Position numbers and translations under genes: made by a program. From positions 124,001 through 188,000 of the forward strand of contig JAPPIG010000109.1 of assembly GCA_028820635.1 (NCBI GenBank): DNA of 64,000 nucleotides, written 5' to 3'. This stretch comes from Candidatus Poribacteria bacterium (GTDB lineage: Bacteria; Poribacteria; WGA-4E; WGA-3G). This document shows positions 18,740 through 28,464 of this stretch, one piece after another. The notes under the pieces are model-generated. The model was not told where the DNA came from. It made no database searches and worked only from the letters and a program-made list of their open reading frames with translations. Within the stretch, counting starts at the first letter, position 1; each line of letters opens with the position of its first letter.

Positions 18740-20311
18740 ATGCCAAATAAGCTACATAAAATCTTATGGATAGATGATGAAATAGAAGCATTGCTGCCAC
18801 ACAGACGTTTCCTTGAAACCCGTGGATATGATGTCATCCCTGCTACAAATGGTGAAGATGGTATTGAACTTCTGAAACAGACCGATACGCAATACGATGC
18901 AATCCTTCTTGACCAAGTAATGCCCGGAAAAGATGGGATGGCAACATTAGATGCAATCCGAACAATCAATCCACAAATCCCCGTTATTCTCGTGACACAG
19001 TCCAGTGAGGAGAAATTTGTTGACGTCGCCCTTGGAAAACAGGTGACGGATTTTTTAGTAAAGCCTATTGGTGTTGCACAGATTGCTTCTACCCTCAAAC
19101 GGGTACTTGAACAGAAGCAGATTGTGGAAACCCAAATACCGGGTCGTTATACCAATGACTTTAATACGATTAACACACTGAAGGCATCACAACCAAGTTG
19201 GCAAGACTGGATTGATATCTACGTTAAATTACTGGAATGGGATTTGCTTTCCGATCAGTTGGCAGAAAAAGGTTTAGCAGAAACGCACTTTGAACAGAAA
19301 AAAGAGTGTAATGCCGAATTTTCCGATTTTGTGGAAGCAAATTATCCTGAATGGGTTAACGGAAGCCAAGATAGCCCCCCATTGTCAGTTGACGTATTAG
19401 ACCAACATTTGATGCCACTGCTTCAAGCAAAAACGCCTGTCTACTTTATTGTTGTAGACTGTTTTCGGCTCGACCATTGGATGGCAGTAGAGCCGCTGTT
19501 GTACCCCTATTTCTCAATTGATCGAAAGTATAGTTTTTCTATTTTGCCAAGTGCGACAATGTATTCACGGAATGCAATATTTAGCGGATTGTTTCCAGCA
19601 GAATTGGCAAAAGATTACCCACAATATTGGCAAGAGAAATCGGATGATGGTAGCAGTACAAACCAATTTGAACGGCAATTGCTTGAAGAATACTTAAAAA
19701 GAAACGGAATCAGGATTAAGCCTGGAGTCCAATATTTCAAGATTTTTGATTTGCGCGGAGGAAATGAATATAAGAAGCGGGTTGCAGCAGCAACACGCGT
19801 TAGTTTATCTGCGTTAGTTGTTAACTTCATAGATATATTGACGCATCAACGTTCACAATCGGAAGTTTTGCAACAACTTGCACCAGATGAACCCGCTTTT
19901 CGAGCATTAGCTCGGTCTTGGTTCGCACATTCGGCACTGTTTGATATTCTACGCCTTATAGCTGAACAAGGTGTTCATGTTGTGCTTACCACCGATCACG
20001 GTTCAGAGTTCTGTAACCGAGCAACTCGTGCTTATGGCAATCGCGATACCAGCACAAGCCTTCGTTTTAAAATCGGGAACAATTTAGTTTGCGATGATAA
20101 CCAAGCCATATACATCCCAAAACCACAGGTATATCGGCTACCCGCCGAAAGTGCGAGCAAGGATTATATCATCGCTAAAGACGATTACTACTTCGTCTAT
20201 CCAAACGACTTTTATAAATATAAGCGGCAGTTTCAGGGAGGGTTCCAACATGGCGGCATTTCAATGGGAGAACTTATAACGCCAGTGGTGACATTAACAC
20301 CGCGGAATTGA
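18740..20311 (+). CDS. porX: Response regulator with C-terminal PglZ domain (PorX-like)
   Basis: 523 residues. Residues 5-125 are a CheY-type receiver with acidic pocket IDDE, the phospho-Asp in ILLDQVMPG, a Thr/Ser in LVTQSS and the Lys in FLVKPIG. A linker leads to a PglZ/alkaline-phosphatase-like domain (about 205-523): metal-binding VVDCFRLDHW, the Thr in PSATMYSRNAIFSGLFP, and the metal ligands in TTDHGSE, with a late His in GFQHGGIS. This architecture is that of PorX, which regulates type 9 secretion in Bacteroidota and whose PglZ domain cleaves oligonucleotides. An AAAGGAG site precedes the ATG. No secretion gene is nearby, so the regulon is unknown. Confidence 0.88.
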   Translation: MPNKLHKILWIDDEIEALLPHRRFLETRGYDVIPATNGEDGIELLKQTDTQYDAILLDQVMPGKDGMATLDAIRTINPQIPVILVTQSSEEKFVDVALGKQVTDFLVKPIGVAQIASTLKRVLEQKQIVETQIPGRYTNDFNTINTLKASQPSWQDWIDIYVKLLEWDLLSDQLAEKGLAETHFEQKKECNAEFSDFVEANYPEWVNGSQDSPPLSVDVLDQHLMPLLQAKTPVYFIVVDCFRLDHWMAVEPLLYPYFSIDRKYSFSILPSATMYSRNAIFSGLFPAELAKDYPQYWQEKSDDGSSTNQFERQLLEEYLKRNGIRIKPGVQYFKIFDLRGGNEYKKRVAAATRVSLSALVVNFIDILTHQRSQSEVLQQLAPDEPAFRALARSWFAHSALFDILRLIAEQGVHVVLTTDHGSEFCNRATRAYGNRDTSTSLRFKIGNNLVCDDNQAIYIPKPQVYRLPAESASKDYIIAKDDYYFVYPNDFYKYKRQFQGGFQHGGISMGELITPVVTLTPRN

Positions 20312-20576
20312 TAATCATTGAAACGCATTAGCACCCAATCTGAACTGATCTTTTAGGCAGTAGAAAGACTATGGTAAATTATTTTACACTTTTTATTACA
20401 CCGGTGACACTCTTGCTTTGAGGGTTGAATACGTAACTACATCCCCTATTTCATTGAAATTGAGTTGTGGTGTCATTTTTTTATAAGACTGCCGCTTTTA
20501 ATGATGATTGAATTAACTGCCGAGATGTCTTTTTACTACTTTTGCTAAAAAGACATGATAGGAGGAAAAGCAGATA

Positions 20577-22127
20577 ATGGAGAAGGAGATACTTATTTCT
20601 GATGATGAGTACGAAACACGTTGTGCAGTCCTTGAGAAGGGAATATTAAATGAGATTTATATTGAGCGAAAAGCAGTAAAACCTGTTTTAAATAATCTAT
20701 ATAAAGGCCGTGTTGAAAATGTGCTACCGGGTATGCAAGTGGCTTTTGTTGATATCGGTTTAGATCGACATGCATTCCTACACATCTCAGACCTGAAATA
20801 CAACAGTAATTCTGAAAACGGAAGTTCGGATGATGGGTTACCAACTTTAGATTTGCGGGCAACACCATCAAACAAGGCTCGTGGTGGCAGGGGTTTCCCA
20901 TATCTTATAACTGATCTGATTTCAAAAAATCAGGAACTTCTTGTGCAAGTAGGAAAGGAACCGATAGGCAGTAAGGGAGCACGTGTGACGAGCAATATCA
21001 CCTTACCTGGTCGATATGTTGTTTATTTGCCGAATTCATCCACAATCGGAGTTTCACGGCGAATCGAATCTGAAAGTGAGCGTGACCGATTACGCGACTT
21101 GGCACAAAAATTGAAGGCAGACGTTGAAGGAGGCTTTATTATTCGGACCGCTGCTGAAGGTTTGAGTGAAGAAGAATTTACGGCAGAAATCCGATACTTA
21201 ATCAACCAATGGAAACAAGCACGGGAACGGGCAAAACGGAAAACTGCACCGAGTTTAGTTAGCAGAGATGTGAGTTTTACTAATCGGATTGTCCGGGATA
21301 TGTTTACCAAAGATGTTAAACAACTTCTGATAGATTCGCAATCTGGTTATAAAGAAACCGTTGATTATGTCACCTCTGTAATGCCAAGCATGCTTGATCG
21401 GATAACGCTTTACAATGAAGACACAACTCTTTTTAAGGCTTATGGTGTGGATCAAGAACTACAGCAAGCACTTGGCGAAAAAATTTGGCTCAAGTGTGGC
21501 GGACACATCATCATCCAACAAACAGAAGCGATGGTTTCAATTGATGTCAACACAGGACAGTTTGTTGGTAAATCTGATCCGGATAACACAATTCTAAGTG
21601 CGAATCTTGAAGCAGTTGACGAAGTGGTCAGACAAATTCAATTGCGAGATTTAGGAGGCATTATAGTTGTTGACTTTATTGACATGGACGAACCAACGCA
21701 TCGGAAGCAGGTTTTCAAAATGCTCCGAGAGGCATTAAGTAAAGATAAAGCACGCACTAATATCCTCCACTTTTCGGATTTAGGATTAGTGGAAATGACG
21801 CGTCAGCGGACGCGGGCGAGTCTATCTACTTTGTTAACGGAACAGTGTCCTTATTGCGAAGGACACGGGACCATTTTATCAATTGAAACTGTTGTAATTG
21901 GACTGTTCAGAGCAATAAAAAGAGCATATAACCAAACTCAGCAATCCAAATTACGAATTATCGCAAACGATCACATTATTTCGCATCTTAATGTGCAGAT
22001 GTCCGCCAAATTCCGAGAACTCAAGCGCACACTGAAGTTGGAATTGATCCTTGAGTCTGACGCAGACCTACATCTTGAAGACTATCGAATCTTTGCTGCA
22101 AACGGTGAAGAATTGTTTTTAGATTAA
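20577..22127 (+). CDS. rng: Ribonuclease E/G family endoribonuclease
   Basis: 516 residues, the RNase G length, without the long RNase E scaffold tail. The S1 domain covers about 35-130 (YKGRVENVLPGMQVAFVDIGLDRHAFLHISDL, in shorter pieces YKGRVENVLPGMQ and FVDIGLDRHAFLH). The RNase H-like/DNase I-like catalytic core contains VSIDVNTGQFVG and GGIIVVDFIDMD with the Mg-binding Asp residues. The Zn-link is CPYCEGHG. A GGAGG site precedes the ATG. It is followed by rplU-rpmA, a common bacterial order. Confidence 0.92.
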   Translation: MEKEILISDDEYETRCAVLEKGILNEIYIERKAVKPVLNNLYKGRVENVLPGMQVAFVDIGLDRHAFLHISDLKYNSNSENGSSDDGLPTLDLRATPSNKARGGRGFPYLITDLISKNQELLVQVGKEPIGSKGARVTSNITLPGRYVVYLPNSSTIGVSRRIESESERDRLRDLAQKLKADVEGGFIIRTAAEGLSEEEFTAEIRYLINQWKQARERAKRKTAPSLVSRDVSFTNRIVRDMFTKDVKQLLIDSQSGYKETVDYVTSVMPSMLDRITLYNEDTTLFKAYGVDQELQQALGEKIWLKCGGHIIIQQTEAMVSIDVNTGQFVGKSDPDNTILSANLEAVDEVVRQIQLRDLGGIIVVDFIDMDEPTHRKQVFKMLREALSKDKARTNILHFSDLGLVEMTRQRTRASLSTLLTEQCPYCEGHGTILSIETVVIGLFRAIKRAYNQTQQSKLRIIANDHIISHLNVQMSAKFRELKRTLKLELILESDADLHLEDYRIFAANGEELFLD

Positions 22128-22216
22128 TATCTAAAGTGATGTAAGTTGAGTATATAAATACGAAGTTTTGTATTATATCTCGCATCTATAAGGAAGATTG
22201 TAACCCTCAAAAAGAT

Positions 22217-22245
22217 TTGACTTTTGAACTAAATTGTGGCATTAT
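22217..22245 (+). promoter_or_regulatory. Putative promoter of the L21-L27 operon
   Basis: TTGACT at 22217-22222, a 17-bp spacer, and CATTAT at 22240-22245, overlapped by TATATAAT. The transcript would carry about 145 nt of leader containing a TGGGCG/CGCCCA hairpin at 22268-22287. Confidence 0.45.
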
Positions 22246-22397
22246 ATAATTAGTTGAATTACAAACATGGGCGAGTAGGTGCGCCCAAGACCCAGTTACA
22301 CAATTTTAGATATATCTTACTTAATTGGGCAGAAATTATAAATAGAAATCCGATTTGACTCTTAAAGAATTTCTACACCTAAAAGGAGTGTAAGTAA

Positions 22398-22760
22398 ATG
22401 TACGCAGTATTTGCAAGCGGTGGGAAACAGCATCGTGTTGAGGTAGGAAGCCTCATAGATGTAGAAAAGTTAGACAATGCTGTTGGTGAAACGGTGACGT
22501 TTCCTTCCGTGTTAGCGATTGCCGGTGAAGATGGTCAACTGCAAACTGGGACCCCTTATCTCGAAAACATGTCAGTTACGGGTGAGGTGGTTCAGCAAGG
22601 TCGTGCAAAAAAGATCGTCGTTTTTAAATCTAAACGTAGAAAAAGCTACAAACGTAAGTTAGGTCACCGTCAATCATTTACCCGTATCAAAATTACCGCA
22701 ATTGGTGGTGAGGAAATTACCACGATTGACAGAGAGGAGGTTGAATCTGATGGCACATAA
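22398..22760 (+). CDS. rplU: 50S ribosomal protein L21
   Basis: 120 residues. Starts [17 protein letters not shown] and carries the basic [16 protein letters not shown] segment and FTRIKITAI tail typical of L21. An AAAAGGAG site precedes the ATG. It overlaps the start of rpmA by 11 bp, so the two are translationally coupled. Confidence 0.97.
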   Translation: MYAVFASGGKQHRVEVGSLIDVEKLDNAVGETVTFPSVLAIAGEDGQLQTGTPYLENMSVTGEVVQQGRAKKIVVFKSKRRKSYKRKLGHRQSFTRIKITAIGGEEITTIDREEVESDGT

Positions 22761-23016
22761 GAAAGGTGGCGGAAGTACCCGTAATGGTCGTGACAGTATC
22801 GGAAAACGGCTCGGTGTCAAAAAGTTTTCAGGAAACCATGTTACGGCAGGAAGTATCCTTGTCCGACAGCGTGGCACGCATTTACACGCTGGTAATAATG
22901 TTGGCGTTGGCAGGGATTACACGCTTTTCTCAAAAATTGATGGTTATGTCTGGTTTGAGCGAAAAGACAAATACCGCCGCAAGGTGAGTGTTTACACAGA
23001 GCGTCCTGCGTATTAG
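22750..23016 (+). CDS. rpmA: 50S ribosomal protein L27
   Basis: 88 residues starting [16 protein letters not shown], the mature L27 N-terminus used directly, without the cleaved leader of Firmicutes. [16 protein letters not shown] and [15 protein letters not shown] are family landmarks. The ATG at 22750 is set by the GAGAGGAGG site inside the end of rplU; a longer upstream frame has no support. Confidence 0.97.
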   Translation: MAHKKGGGSTRNGRDSIGKRLGVKKFSGNHVTAGSILVRQRGTHLHAGNNVGVGRDYTLFSKIDGYVWFERKDKYRRKVSVYTERPAY

Positions 23017-23028
23017 AGCGTTTTTTAG

Positions 23029-23056
23029 AAGCCTCACCTGAGTGTGGGGCTTTTTT
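23029..23056 (+). terminator. Rho-independent terminator of rplU-rpmA
   Basis: A 9-bp stem AAGCCTCAC/GTGGGGCTT with one G-U pair, a 6-nt loop and a run of six T. It begins 13 bp after the rpmA stop. Confidence 0.85.
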
Positions 23057-23112
23057 GTTTATTGCACTATGCGTCAAATTGTGTTATACCGTTTCTAAAG
23101 ATCGCTGCTCAT

Positions 23113-23364
23113 TATAGTGAAATCTAAAATTACTTTATATGCAGTTCTTTATAAGTTTGGTGTGTTTAATGTGAATGTCATACGGAGAATACCAAAAAGG
23201 TATTCATACCGTTGATTTCTTGATTTGGCGCATTCACCCAAGCGCAATTCATTGCGCCTCTTCTTGTAGGAGCGATCTCCGAATCGCGACGAAACCACTT
23301 TTAGTCGGGAATCGGAGTTCCCGCCTACAGCTCAGATGTAAAGTTAATTGTAAAATTCACTATA
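23113..23364. mobile_element. MITE-like element with IS630-type termini
   Basis: Left end TATAGTGAAATCTAAAATTA; right end reads inward as TATAGTGAATTTTACAATTA. Both ends begin with TA, as expected for TA-target insertions. The 252 bp carry no transposase but include a full family A palindrome (23265-23329) and an AGCGCAATTCATTGCGC-type palindrome. The left end resembles the outer end of the IS630 remnant at 39134. Confidence 0.6.
23265..23329. repeat. Palindromic repeat family A, full copy
   Basis: TGTAGGAGCGATCTCCGAAT, a short spacer containing CGCGACGAAACC, then GGGAATCGGAGTTCCCGCCTA. It closely matches 2459-2519 and lies inside the MITE-like element. Confidence 0.85.
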
Positions 23365-23393
23365 AACGTGTCCTGTGACAAAAAGGAAATAAC

Positions 23394-23798
23394 ATGAAAT
23401 GGATACCTTCGCTCCTAATATTCGTTATTATATTGGGATGCGGTAGCAAGCAAATAGAACAATTGGCAATTGAGACCGCAGATAACGCGCGAATAAGTAT
23501 TGCTGCTGCAGAAAACGTTGGTGCGCGCGATGTAGCCGTGAGCGAGATGAACTCAGCGGAGGAGATGCTTATCAATGCTGACTCCTCCTTGCAATCAGGC
23601 GATGTAGAACGCGCATATCGATTGGCATTACGGGCGTATCTCCATGCGCGAATTGCAACAGAGAAGTCATTAGCAGTTCGGCAAGAAGCACAGGTTAAAG
23701 AAGCACAAGCTGAATTAGAGTTACGACAACAGGCTACGGAAGAAGTTTTGAATAATCTTGAGAAACTTCGAGCAGAACTCGCCGACCAGAAGAAATAA
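23394..23798 (+). CDS. Small DUF4398-type lipoprotein
   Basis: 134 residues. A lipoprotein signal peptide ends in a lipobox, IILGC, with Cys16 as the acylated residue. The mature part is an Ala/Glu-rich helical hairpin (SAEEMLINADSSLQSGDVERAYRLALRAYLHARIA) best read as a DUF4398-like domain, then a coiled coil (AQVKEAQAELELRQQ). It lies 11 bp upstream of the larger OmpA lipoprotein, with similar helix repeats, so the two probably act together at the outer membrane. Confidence 0.75.
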   Translation: MKWIPSLLIFVIILGCGSKQIEQLAIETADNARISIAAAENVGARDVAVSEMNSAEEMLINADSSLQSGDVERAYRLALRAYLHARIATEKSLAVRQEAQVKEAQAELELRQQATEEVLNNLEKLRAELADQKK

Positions 23799-23809
23799 AG
23801 GAAATCCCG

Positions 23810-25450
23810 ATGCGAATTTATGGATGGCTGCTATTAATAGGATGTCTAATCAGTTACGGATGCGTATCAGTTGAAATTGATAGTGTTCTCCTTGATACAC
23901 AACTTCAGAATGGACAGAAGGCGATTTCCAGTGCAGCCGAACTGAATGCTGAACAACTCGCAACCGATGAATACAGTCGTGCGGTTAAACTCCTGAGATT
24001 TGCCAAACAAGCACAGGAGCGTGGAGACATTGCGCAAAGCATGGAATTCGCATATCAAGCAGAACTTGTAGCACAAATCGCTTTGTATAAAGCAAAACAA
24101 CAGCAAGCACGTGCACAACTCATTGCAATCCAAGAACAGATGTACCAAGAGGTGATAACGGAAAAGGAATATGAAATAGAAATAGCAAAGATTCGCAATG
24201 AGATGAAGACGATGGAAATTGAACAAAAGTTAAAAGAGATTGAAGCAGGAAACCAACGTGCCGGTTCACTCACAACAGATCTTAAGGAAACAAAAGATGC
24301 GCTGCGCCGTGCAGAAATTCGCGTGCCAATGTCCGGAACAGAAATCTATGTGACCATTGCAAAACTAACTTATCCTGAAATTGTAGAAACACCAGAATAT
24401 GAACGTGTGCAATCCGCAATTGCATTAGCGACATCACACCTGGAGCGAAAAGAATTCACAGACGCAGAAAAAGTTGCAACAGACGCGCTGACACAAGCCA
24501 ACAATCTTTATGAATTGGCAATTCAGTATCAGAAGATTCGTGCAGCGGCGGAAAATACAGCACTTATTGCTATTGAACGCGCGCAGCTGAAAGTTGAGCG
24601 AGCAGAATCTCTAAATGCAGCCACACACGCTACACAACAATTCCAACAATCACGCAACCAATTGGATAAGGCTAAAAAAGAGTTACAAGAAAACCTTTAT
24701 GGAAAGGCACGTCAGACTGCAGAAGATGTTGAGCAGATGGTAGACAAGGTTATTACAATTTCTGAAGTAGCTGAATATCGCCGCCGTGCAAAGGAGGAAC
24801 TTACATCAAGAATCAAAAAAGCAGAGGCAGCGGTGGCATCAGCCAAAGCAGCAGTAGCAGAACAAACACAGACCAAAGTGCCGCAGTTTGCCCCTGAACT
24901 ATATGAATTGGCTACTTCAGCACTTGCAACTGCCGAGTCAGCACTTGCAAAAAAAGAATACTCAGCTGCTGTTGATGCGTCGCAGCAAAGCCATGATTAC
25001 CTCCGACGCGCTATTGAAAAGACAAAACAGCAGGATTCTGCCCAGACGACTCTGGTTGAAACAGTACAGCAAATTCCAAAAGCAGTTGTCATAGACCGTG
25101 AGGAAGGGGTTCTCATTAGAATTAGTGGCAACCTATTTGCAACCACAAGCACACGTTTAAATGAGGCGTTTTTCCCAACCTTTATGAAACTTGCATCTAT
25201 ATTGTTACAAGATGAATTCAAAAACTATGTTGTAAGAATTGAAGGTCATAGCGATTCACTTGGAGATGCGAAAACTAATCAGGCACTCAGCGAAAAAAGA
25301 GCAAATTCAATTAAAACTTTTCTTATTAATAGTGGCAAAGTGCCAACAAAACGATTGACCGCTGTTGGTTTAGGTGAATCTCAGCCAATTGACAAAAATT
25401 CTCACGAAAAAAATCGCAGAGTTGACATTATCATCTCTAAAGCACCGTGA
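23810..25450 (+). CDS. OmpA-family lipoprotein with long coiled coil
   Basis: 546 residues. The lipobox LISYGC puts the lipidated Cys at residue 18. Residues 30-420 are Ala/Glu/Gln-rich helices with repeated DUF4398-like units (EYSRAVKLLRFAKQAQERGD, AQSMEFAYQAELVAQIAL) and coiled coils. The C-terminal 110 residues are an OmpA peptidoglycan-binding domain: VVRIEGHSDSLGDAKTNQ, LSEKRANSIKTFLI, RLTAVGLGESQP and NRRVDIII. It probably tethers the outer membrane to peptidoglycan. It forms an operon with the small lipoprotein before it. Confidence 0.88.
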   Translation: MRIYGWLLLIGCLISYGCVSVEIDSVLLDTQLQNGQKAISSAAELNAEQLATDEYSRAVKLLRFAKQAQERGDIAQSMEFAYQAELVAQIALYKAKQQQARAQLIAIQEQMYQEVITEKEYEIEIAKIRNEMKTMEIEQKLKEIEAGNQRAGSLTTDLKETKDALRRAEIRVPMSGTEIYVTIAKLTYPEIVETPEYERVQSAIALATSHLERKEFTDAEKVATDALTQANNLYELAIQYQKIRAAAENTALIAIERAQLKVERAESLNAATHATQQFQQSRNQLDKAKKELQENLYGKARQTAEDVEQMVDKVITISEVAEYRRRAKEELTSRIKKAEAAVASAKAAVAEQTQTKVPQFAPELYELATSALATAESALAKKEYSAAVDASQQSHDYLRRAIEKTKQQDSAQTTLVETVQQIPKAVVIDREEGVLIRISGNLFATTSTRLNEAFFPTFMKLASILLQDEFKNYVVRIEGHSDSLGDAKTNQALSEKRANSIKTFLINSGKVPTKRLTAVGLGESQPIDKNSHEKNRRVDIIISKAP

Positions 25451-25485
25451 GTCTTAGACACAAAAAATAATTTGCCCCGATAATT

Positions 25486-25791
25486 GTGAAGGTAATCAAA
25501 ACATTGCATAGTTTTAAAATTGACCCTTATGTCGTCAATCAAATAGCACACAGTCTGTTTGGTGACCGATACATCATCATTTATGAGAATACGATTCAGT
25601 TTCACAACCATTGCTACCACGTTCGTACCATTGAATCTGAAGAACATCCGCACAGAGGATGCTACTACTTACAGGACGCGAATACAGACTTAGCAATGTG
25701 GGATGATGTGAAATTTGCACCACCGGGATATTATGGTGTGATTTTTGAACCAGAGACAGGGGAAATTATTGATTGCGAACCACAGCGGTGA
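25486..25791 (+). CDS. Hypothetical protein
   Basis: 101 residues; family not recognised. GTG start, no clear Shine-Dalgarno. The sequence is rich in Tyr/His/Asp with segments FHNHCYHVRTIESEEHPHRG and DLAMWDDVKFAPPGYYGVIF, and resembles a small cytoplasmic beta-rich protein. It lies between the OmpA lipoprotein and guaA on the same strand. The coding call rests on an uninterrupted frame and plausible composition only. Confidence 0.45.
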   Translation: MKVIKTLHSFKIDPYVVNQIAHSLFGDRYIIIYENTIQFHNHCYHVRTIESEEHPHRGCYYLQDANTDLAMWDDVKFAPPGYYGVIFEPETGEIIDCEPQR

Positions 25792-25920
25792 TACGTAATA
25801 TACTATTTGCTTGGAACAATTATAATTCAAACATCCTTATAGGAAAATTACCGAATTAAATCCTTAAAATTCATATTGGCAACCCTGCCGAAATCCAATA
25901 TCTAAAAATGGAGAAAAGAC

Positions 25921-27462
25921 ATGAAGCGAGACGCTATTGTCGTTTTAGACTTTGGCTCGCAATACACGCAGTTAATTGCTCGGCGCATTCGGGAGCAGCA
26001 GGTTTACTGCGAAATTCAACCTTATACTTTGCCGCTTAGCGATATTGAGAAAATGTCACCTAAAGGGATCATACTTTCTGGTGGTCCCGCAAGTGTGTAC
26101 GAGGAAAATGCGCCAAAGATAAATGCTTCTCTTTTCACACTTGGTATTCCAGTGTTGGGCATCTGCTACGGCATGCAACTCATTGCTTTTCTCTTAGAAG
26201 AGGGTAAAGTCCATCCCGCAACAGAACGGGAATATGGGAATGCACAACTTCAAGTTATCTCCACATCAGACCCATTATTTACTGACTTACCATCCGAATT
26301 GTCTGCATGGATGAGCCATGGAGATAAAATTGACAAACTTCCGAAGGAGTTCCGCACAATCGCCCAAACACCAAACTCGCCTATCGCAGCGATGGTCAAC
26401 TCCGATGGCACTTTGTACGGATTGCAATTTCACCCTGAAGTTGAGCATACACGAGATGCTGACAAAATCCTTCACAACTTTGTCCGACATATCTGTGGAT
26501 GTAATGCAACTTGGACGATGGATACATTTATTGCAGAAGCCATAACAGACATCCGATCAACGGTGAAGGACGAAAAGGTGCTATGTGCTGTCAGCGGTGG
26601 CATAGACTCAATGGTGCTTGCGACACTCCTTCATGAGGCGATAGGTGATGCGTTAGTATCCGTTTTTGTAGATAATGGACTTTTACGCCAAAATGAGGTG
26701 GAACAGGTTTTAGCAACTTGTAAAGCGTTGGGAATAAAAATTGAGTTCGTGGATGCGGCAGAATCTTTCTTGAATGCGTTGGCAGGTATCGTAAATCCAG
26801 AACAGAAACGCAAGGTTATCGGTGCACAGTTTATTGAAACCTTCAGGGCAAAAGTAAAGCAGCTCGGACCTTGCCGTTTTCTGGCACAAGGCACTCTCTA
26901 CCCAGACGTCATAGAGAGCGTTTCCACCAAAGGACCTTCTGCTACGATTAAAACACACCACAATGTCGGTGGACTCCCACCTGACATGCCGTTTGAACTT
27001 ATTGAACCTTTTCGTGAACTTTTCAAAGACGAGGTGCGAGCCGTGGGTGCTGAATTAAACGTTCCACCCCATGTGCTTGGTAGACACCCGTTTCCTGGGC
27101 CAGGGCTTGCTGTGAGAATAATCGGTGAGGTAACACCGGAACGGTTAGCAGTGCTAAGATCGGCTGATGCAATTTTTATCAATGAAATTAAGGCTGCAGG
27201 ATTGTACGATGAAATTTGGCAAGCGTTGGTAGTACTGCTGCCTGTTAAGAGTGTTGGTGTGATGGGGGATGAACGGACGTACGAAAATGCGGTTGCCTTA
27301 CGTGCTGTTACCAGTAGTGATGCTATGACAGCGGATTGGGCGAGAATCCCCGATGATGTTTTAGCAAAGATTTCTACCCGAATCATCAATGAAGTCCAGG
27401 GTATCAACCGTGTTGTCTACGACATTAGCTCAAAACCACCGAGCACGATTGAATGGGAGTGA
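25921..27462 (+). CDS. guaA: GMP synthase (glutamine-hydrolysing)
   Basis: 513 residues, full length. The class I glutamine amidotransferase domain (about 1-195) has the nucleophile Cys in GICYGMQL and the His-Glu in LQFHPEVEH. The ATP-pyrophosphatase domain has the P-loop AVSGGIDS. The C-terminal dimerisation domain has [14 protein letters not shown] and ends in PPSTIEWE, the classic GuaA tail. It converts XMP to GMP. The next gene starts a few bases after its stop. Confidence 0.98.
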   Translation: MKRDAIVVLDFGSQYTQLIARRIREQQVYCEIQPYTLPLSDIEKMSPKGIILSGGPASVYEENAPKINASLFTLGIPVLGICYGMQLIAFLLEEGKVHPATEREYGNAQLQVISTSDPLFTDLPSELSAWMSHGDKIDKLPKEFRTIAQTPNSPIAAMVNSDGTLYGLQFHPEVEHTRDADKILHNFVRHICGCNATWTMDTFIAEAITDIRSTVKDEKVLCAVSGGIDSMVLATLLHEAIGDALVSVFVDNGLLRQNEVEQVLATCKALGIKIEFVDAAESFLNALAGIVNPEQKRKVIGAQFIETFRAKVKQLGPCRFLAQGTLYPDVIESVSTKGPSATIKTHHNVGGLPPDMPFELIEPFRELFKDEVRAVGAELNVPPHVLGRHPFPGPGLAVRIIGEVTPERLAVLRSADAIFINEIKAAGLYDEIWQALVVLLPVKSVGVMGDERTYENAVALRAVTSSDAMTADWARIPDDVLAKISTRIINEVQGINRVVYDISSKPPSTIEWE

Positions 27463-27467
27463 TTCGG

Positions 27468-28292
27468 ATGAAAATCCGGAATTATGCGGATGTTACGGAT
27501 CGCATTCTTGAGGCTCTTAGGAAGTCTGACCGTCTCACAGTTTGGCACCAAGAGTATACTACTTCCACTTATCCTTTATACTGTTTGCGTTATACTGCTC
27601 AACAAAAAAGTTCTCCCCTGATTTATGTATCAGCTGGAATCCACGGAGATGAACCAGCGGCCGTTGAATGTGCGCTGCGCCTTGTTGAACTGCTTGTTGA
27701 TAGTGATCTACATAACCGTTTCCCATTTCCATTAAACGAATACAATTGGCTCATCTCACCTTGTGATAATCCTTACGGGTACGAAAGAGACATCCGTGAA
27801 AATTCTGCTGGGTTTGATCTTAATCGGATGTTTGAAACACCAACCCAGTGTCCAGAAACAGCGTTCATCGCAGAATCACTTCAACGTAAACAGTGCGCGC
27901 ACCCACAAAATACACGCAGTAATAATACTATAAGGAAAAGAGGGAAAATTGAACTTGCGTTGGACTTACATGAAGATAGCGAAAGCGATGGGTTTTATTT
28001 GTGGGAACGTCGCACTTCACAATGCCTACCAATCGGCAATGTAATTGTGAAAAACGTAGCAGGATTATGCTCTATCAATCAAGAACCCTTGATAGAAGAT
28101 CATCGCAATGAAAATGGAGTGGTCACACTGCTTGATCAAGTTACGACTAAGGGATGGACACGCGGAAGGTATTTAGCTGAACAAGTAAATACACGTTGTT
28201 TAATTCTGGAAACACCAACGCAGCTTGACTGGGAAACACGAATCGCTGCACATCTGATGGCTATCCAGACAGCAGCCAAACATGCTTTATAG
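27468..28292 (+). CDS. M14-type zinc hydrolase (succinylglutamate desuccinylase-like)
   Basis: About 274 residues. The zinc motif HGDEPAAV (His and Glu ligands) follows SAGIHGDE, with NPYGYERDIRENSAGFDLNR as the Arg-containing substrate segment and LDLHED as the third zinc ligand. ILETPTQLDW holds the probable catalytic Glu. This is the M14/AstE-AspA hydrolase fold. A GGGAG site supports the ATG at 27468; the ATG at 27453 overlaps guaA without a site. The TAG stop lies inside a TATAGTAAAATC repeat end, so the natural 3' end may have been changed by an insertion. Confidence 0.75.
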   Translation: MKIRNYADVTDRILEALRKSDRLTVWHQEYTTSTYPLYCLRYTAQQKSSPLIYVSAGIHGDEPAAVECALRLVELLVDSDLHNRFPFPLNEYNWLISPCDNPYGYERDIRENSAGFDLNRMFETPTQCPETAFIAESLQRKQCAHPQNTRSNNTIRKRGKIELALDLHEDSESDGFYLWERRTSQCLPIGNVIVKNVAGLCSINQEPLIEDHRNENGVVTLLDQVTTKGWTRGRYLAEQVNTRCLILETPTQLDWETRIAAHLMAIQTAAKHAL

Positions 28293-28412
28293 TAAAATCT
28301 ATAATTACTTTGGTAGGTGCGTTTTCCCGACAAATGCCAAAAAGCGCATTTGTCGTTGATTCACCACACCCTACTGGGTAAAAAAATGGTGCGGTTAGAA
28401 AACGACACCTAC
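28288..28412. repeat. IS630-like terminus and palindromic repeat family C
   Basis: TATAGTAAAATCTATAATTA matches the terminal sequence at 39134 and 23113. It is followed by GGTAGGTGCGTTTTC and, about 80 bp later, by its near complement GAAAACGACACCTAC, with an ACAAATGCC/GCGCATTTGT palindrome between. No second terminus was found, so it is a partial element or a one-ended relic. Confidence 0.55.
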
Positions 28413-28464
28413 AGGTCATGGGGAAACTGGCTTTACCGAATCATTTTTTAACTTCAACAAGTAT

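Noticed and set aside
22750..23016. Longer N-terminus for L27 from ATG 22702
   Set aside because: The extra 16 residues do not resemble L27 and overlap rplU; the AGGAGG site sits right for ATG 22750.
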